Assembly (NCBI GenBank): GCA_017935905.1
Contig: JAGBGO010000068.1
Span: 1 to 40,970 of the forward strand
Reading direction: 5' to 3'
DNA: 40,970 nucleotides
From: Clostridia bacterium
GTDB lineage: Bacteria > Bacillota > Clostridia > UBA1212 > UBA1255
The notes under the pieces are model-generated. The model saw only the letters and a list, made by a program, of their open reading frames with translations. It did not search any database and was not told where the DNA came from. How positions within the stretch are numbered: position 1 is the first letter of the stretch; every line of letters begins with the position of its first letter. The translations under genes were made by a program, and so were the position numbers. Positions 40,818 to 40,970 of this stretch are shown here, piece after piece.

Positions 40818-40970
40818 ATGAAGAACACAAAAGTCATTCTCGTTCCGTTAACTGCGGACGACCGCGAACAATTTATCCTTGATAATCAATGGGCATTCAA
40901 GTACGGCGCAATTGAAGAATTTGGCAAGCGGGACGACCATCTTGATTTTGACGGAGAAATTATCTCTCGC
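40818..40970 (+). CDS. GNAT-family N-acetyltransferase (cut by window edge)
   Basis: Fifty-one codons from an ATG with GGAGGT upstream to the end of the window. The N-terminus VILVPLTADDREQFILDNQW and the segment KRDDHLDFDGEIIS look like the start of a small GNAT acetyltransferase family in Clostridia. The acetyl-CoA-binding motifs would lie outside the window. It is expressed behind the structured leader, so its substrate may be linked to whatever that RNA senses. Confidence 0.7.
   Translation, partial: MKNTKVILVPLTADDREQFILDNQWAFKYGAIEEFGKRDDHLDFDGEIISR

Overview
The window is chromosomal DNA of about 41 kb with tightly packed genes, most of them on the minus strand. It looks like a strictly anaerobic, spore-forming member of the Clostridia (Bacillota). 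The reasons are [FeFe]-hydrogenases, the anaerobic thiamine pathway (ThiH with ThiC), strong AAGGAGG-type ribosome sites, consensus SigA promoters, a tatD/yabE-like/rsmA block, a Clostridia-type Tad locus with an FHA protein, and a very small spoVM homologue at 25661-25738. I cannot name the genus. No tRNA, rRNA, CRISPR array or insertion sequence was seen.

Left part (1-9059): a remnant of a Ser/Thr kinase reading frame at the edge, a TspO/MBR membrane protein, then a minus-strand operon of a sensory-type [FeFe]-hydrogenase with a PAS domain, a SpoIIE/PP2C phosphatase and a second, group B-like [FeFe]-hydrogenase. Next come a large GH106-like glycosidase and an RpiB/LacAB-type sugar-phosphate isomerase, probably one carbohydrate-use unit.

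Middle-left (9079-19460): an MBOAT acyltransferase, an AlgJ/AlgX-like SGNH protein, a small lipoprotein and a Na/Pi cotransporter form one operon. It is divergent from murC, and the two promoters share overlapping -35 boxes. An unknown lipoprotein made of two tandem copies of one domain follows, then an MreB-family gene. The Tad operon (cpaF, tadB, tadC, Flp1 pilin, FHA/DUF6382-like) reads towards mreB.

Middle-right (19473-31475): rsmA, a yabE-like 3D-domain protein, tatD, tcdA, spoVM, nth, an HtrA protease, a histidine kinase and a response regulator, all on minus; then a plus-strand lipoprotein polysaccharide deacetylase.

Right part (31503-40970): a complete thiamine operon thiS-F-G-H-E-D-C behind a TPP riboswitch with its own terminator. 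Divergent from it is a two-gene locus encoding a 69-residue acidic, aromatic-rich peptide and a radical SAM/SPASM maturase with a PqqD/RRE-like N-terminus: a probable RiPP system with its own promoter and terminator, and the best candidate here for something undescribed. It is followed by a probable toxin-antitoxin pair (XRE regulator plus DUF6036-like nucleotidyltransferase), a possibly frameshifted small ORF, and a GNAT acetyltransferase cut by the window edge. The GNAT gene has a strongly structured leader that looks like an unassigned riboswitch or attenuator.
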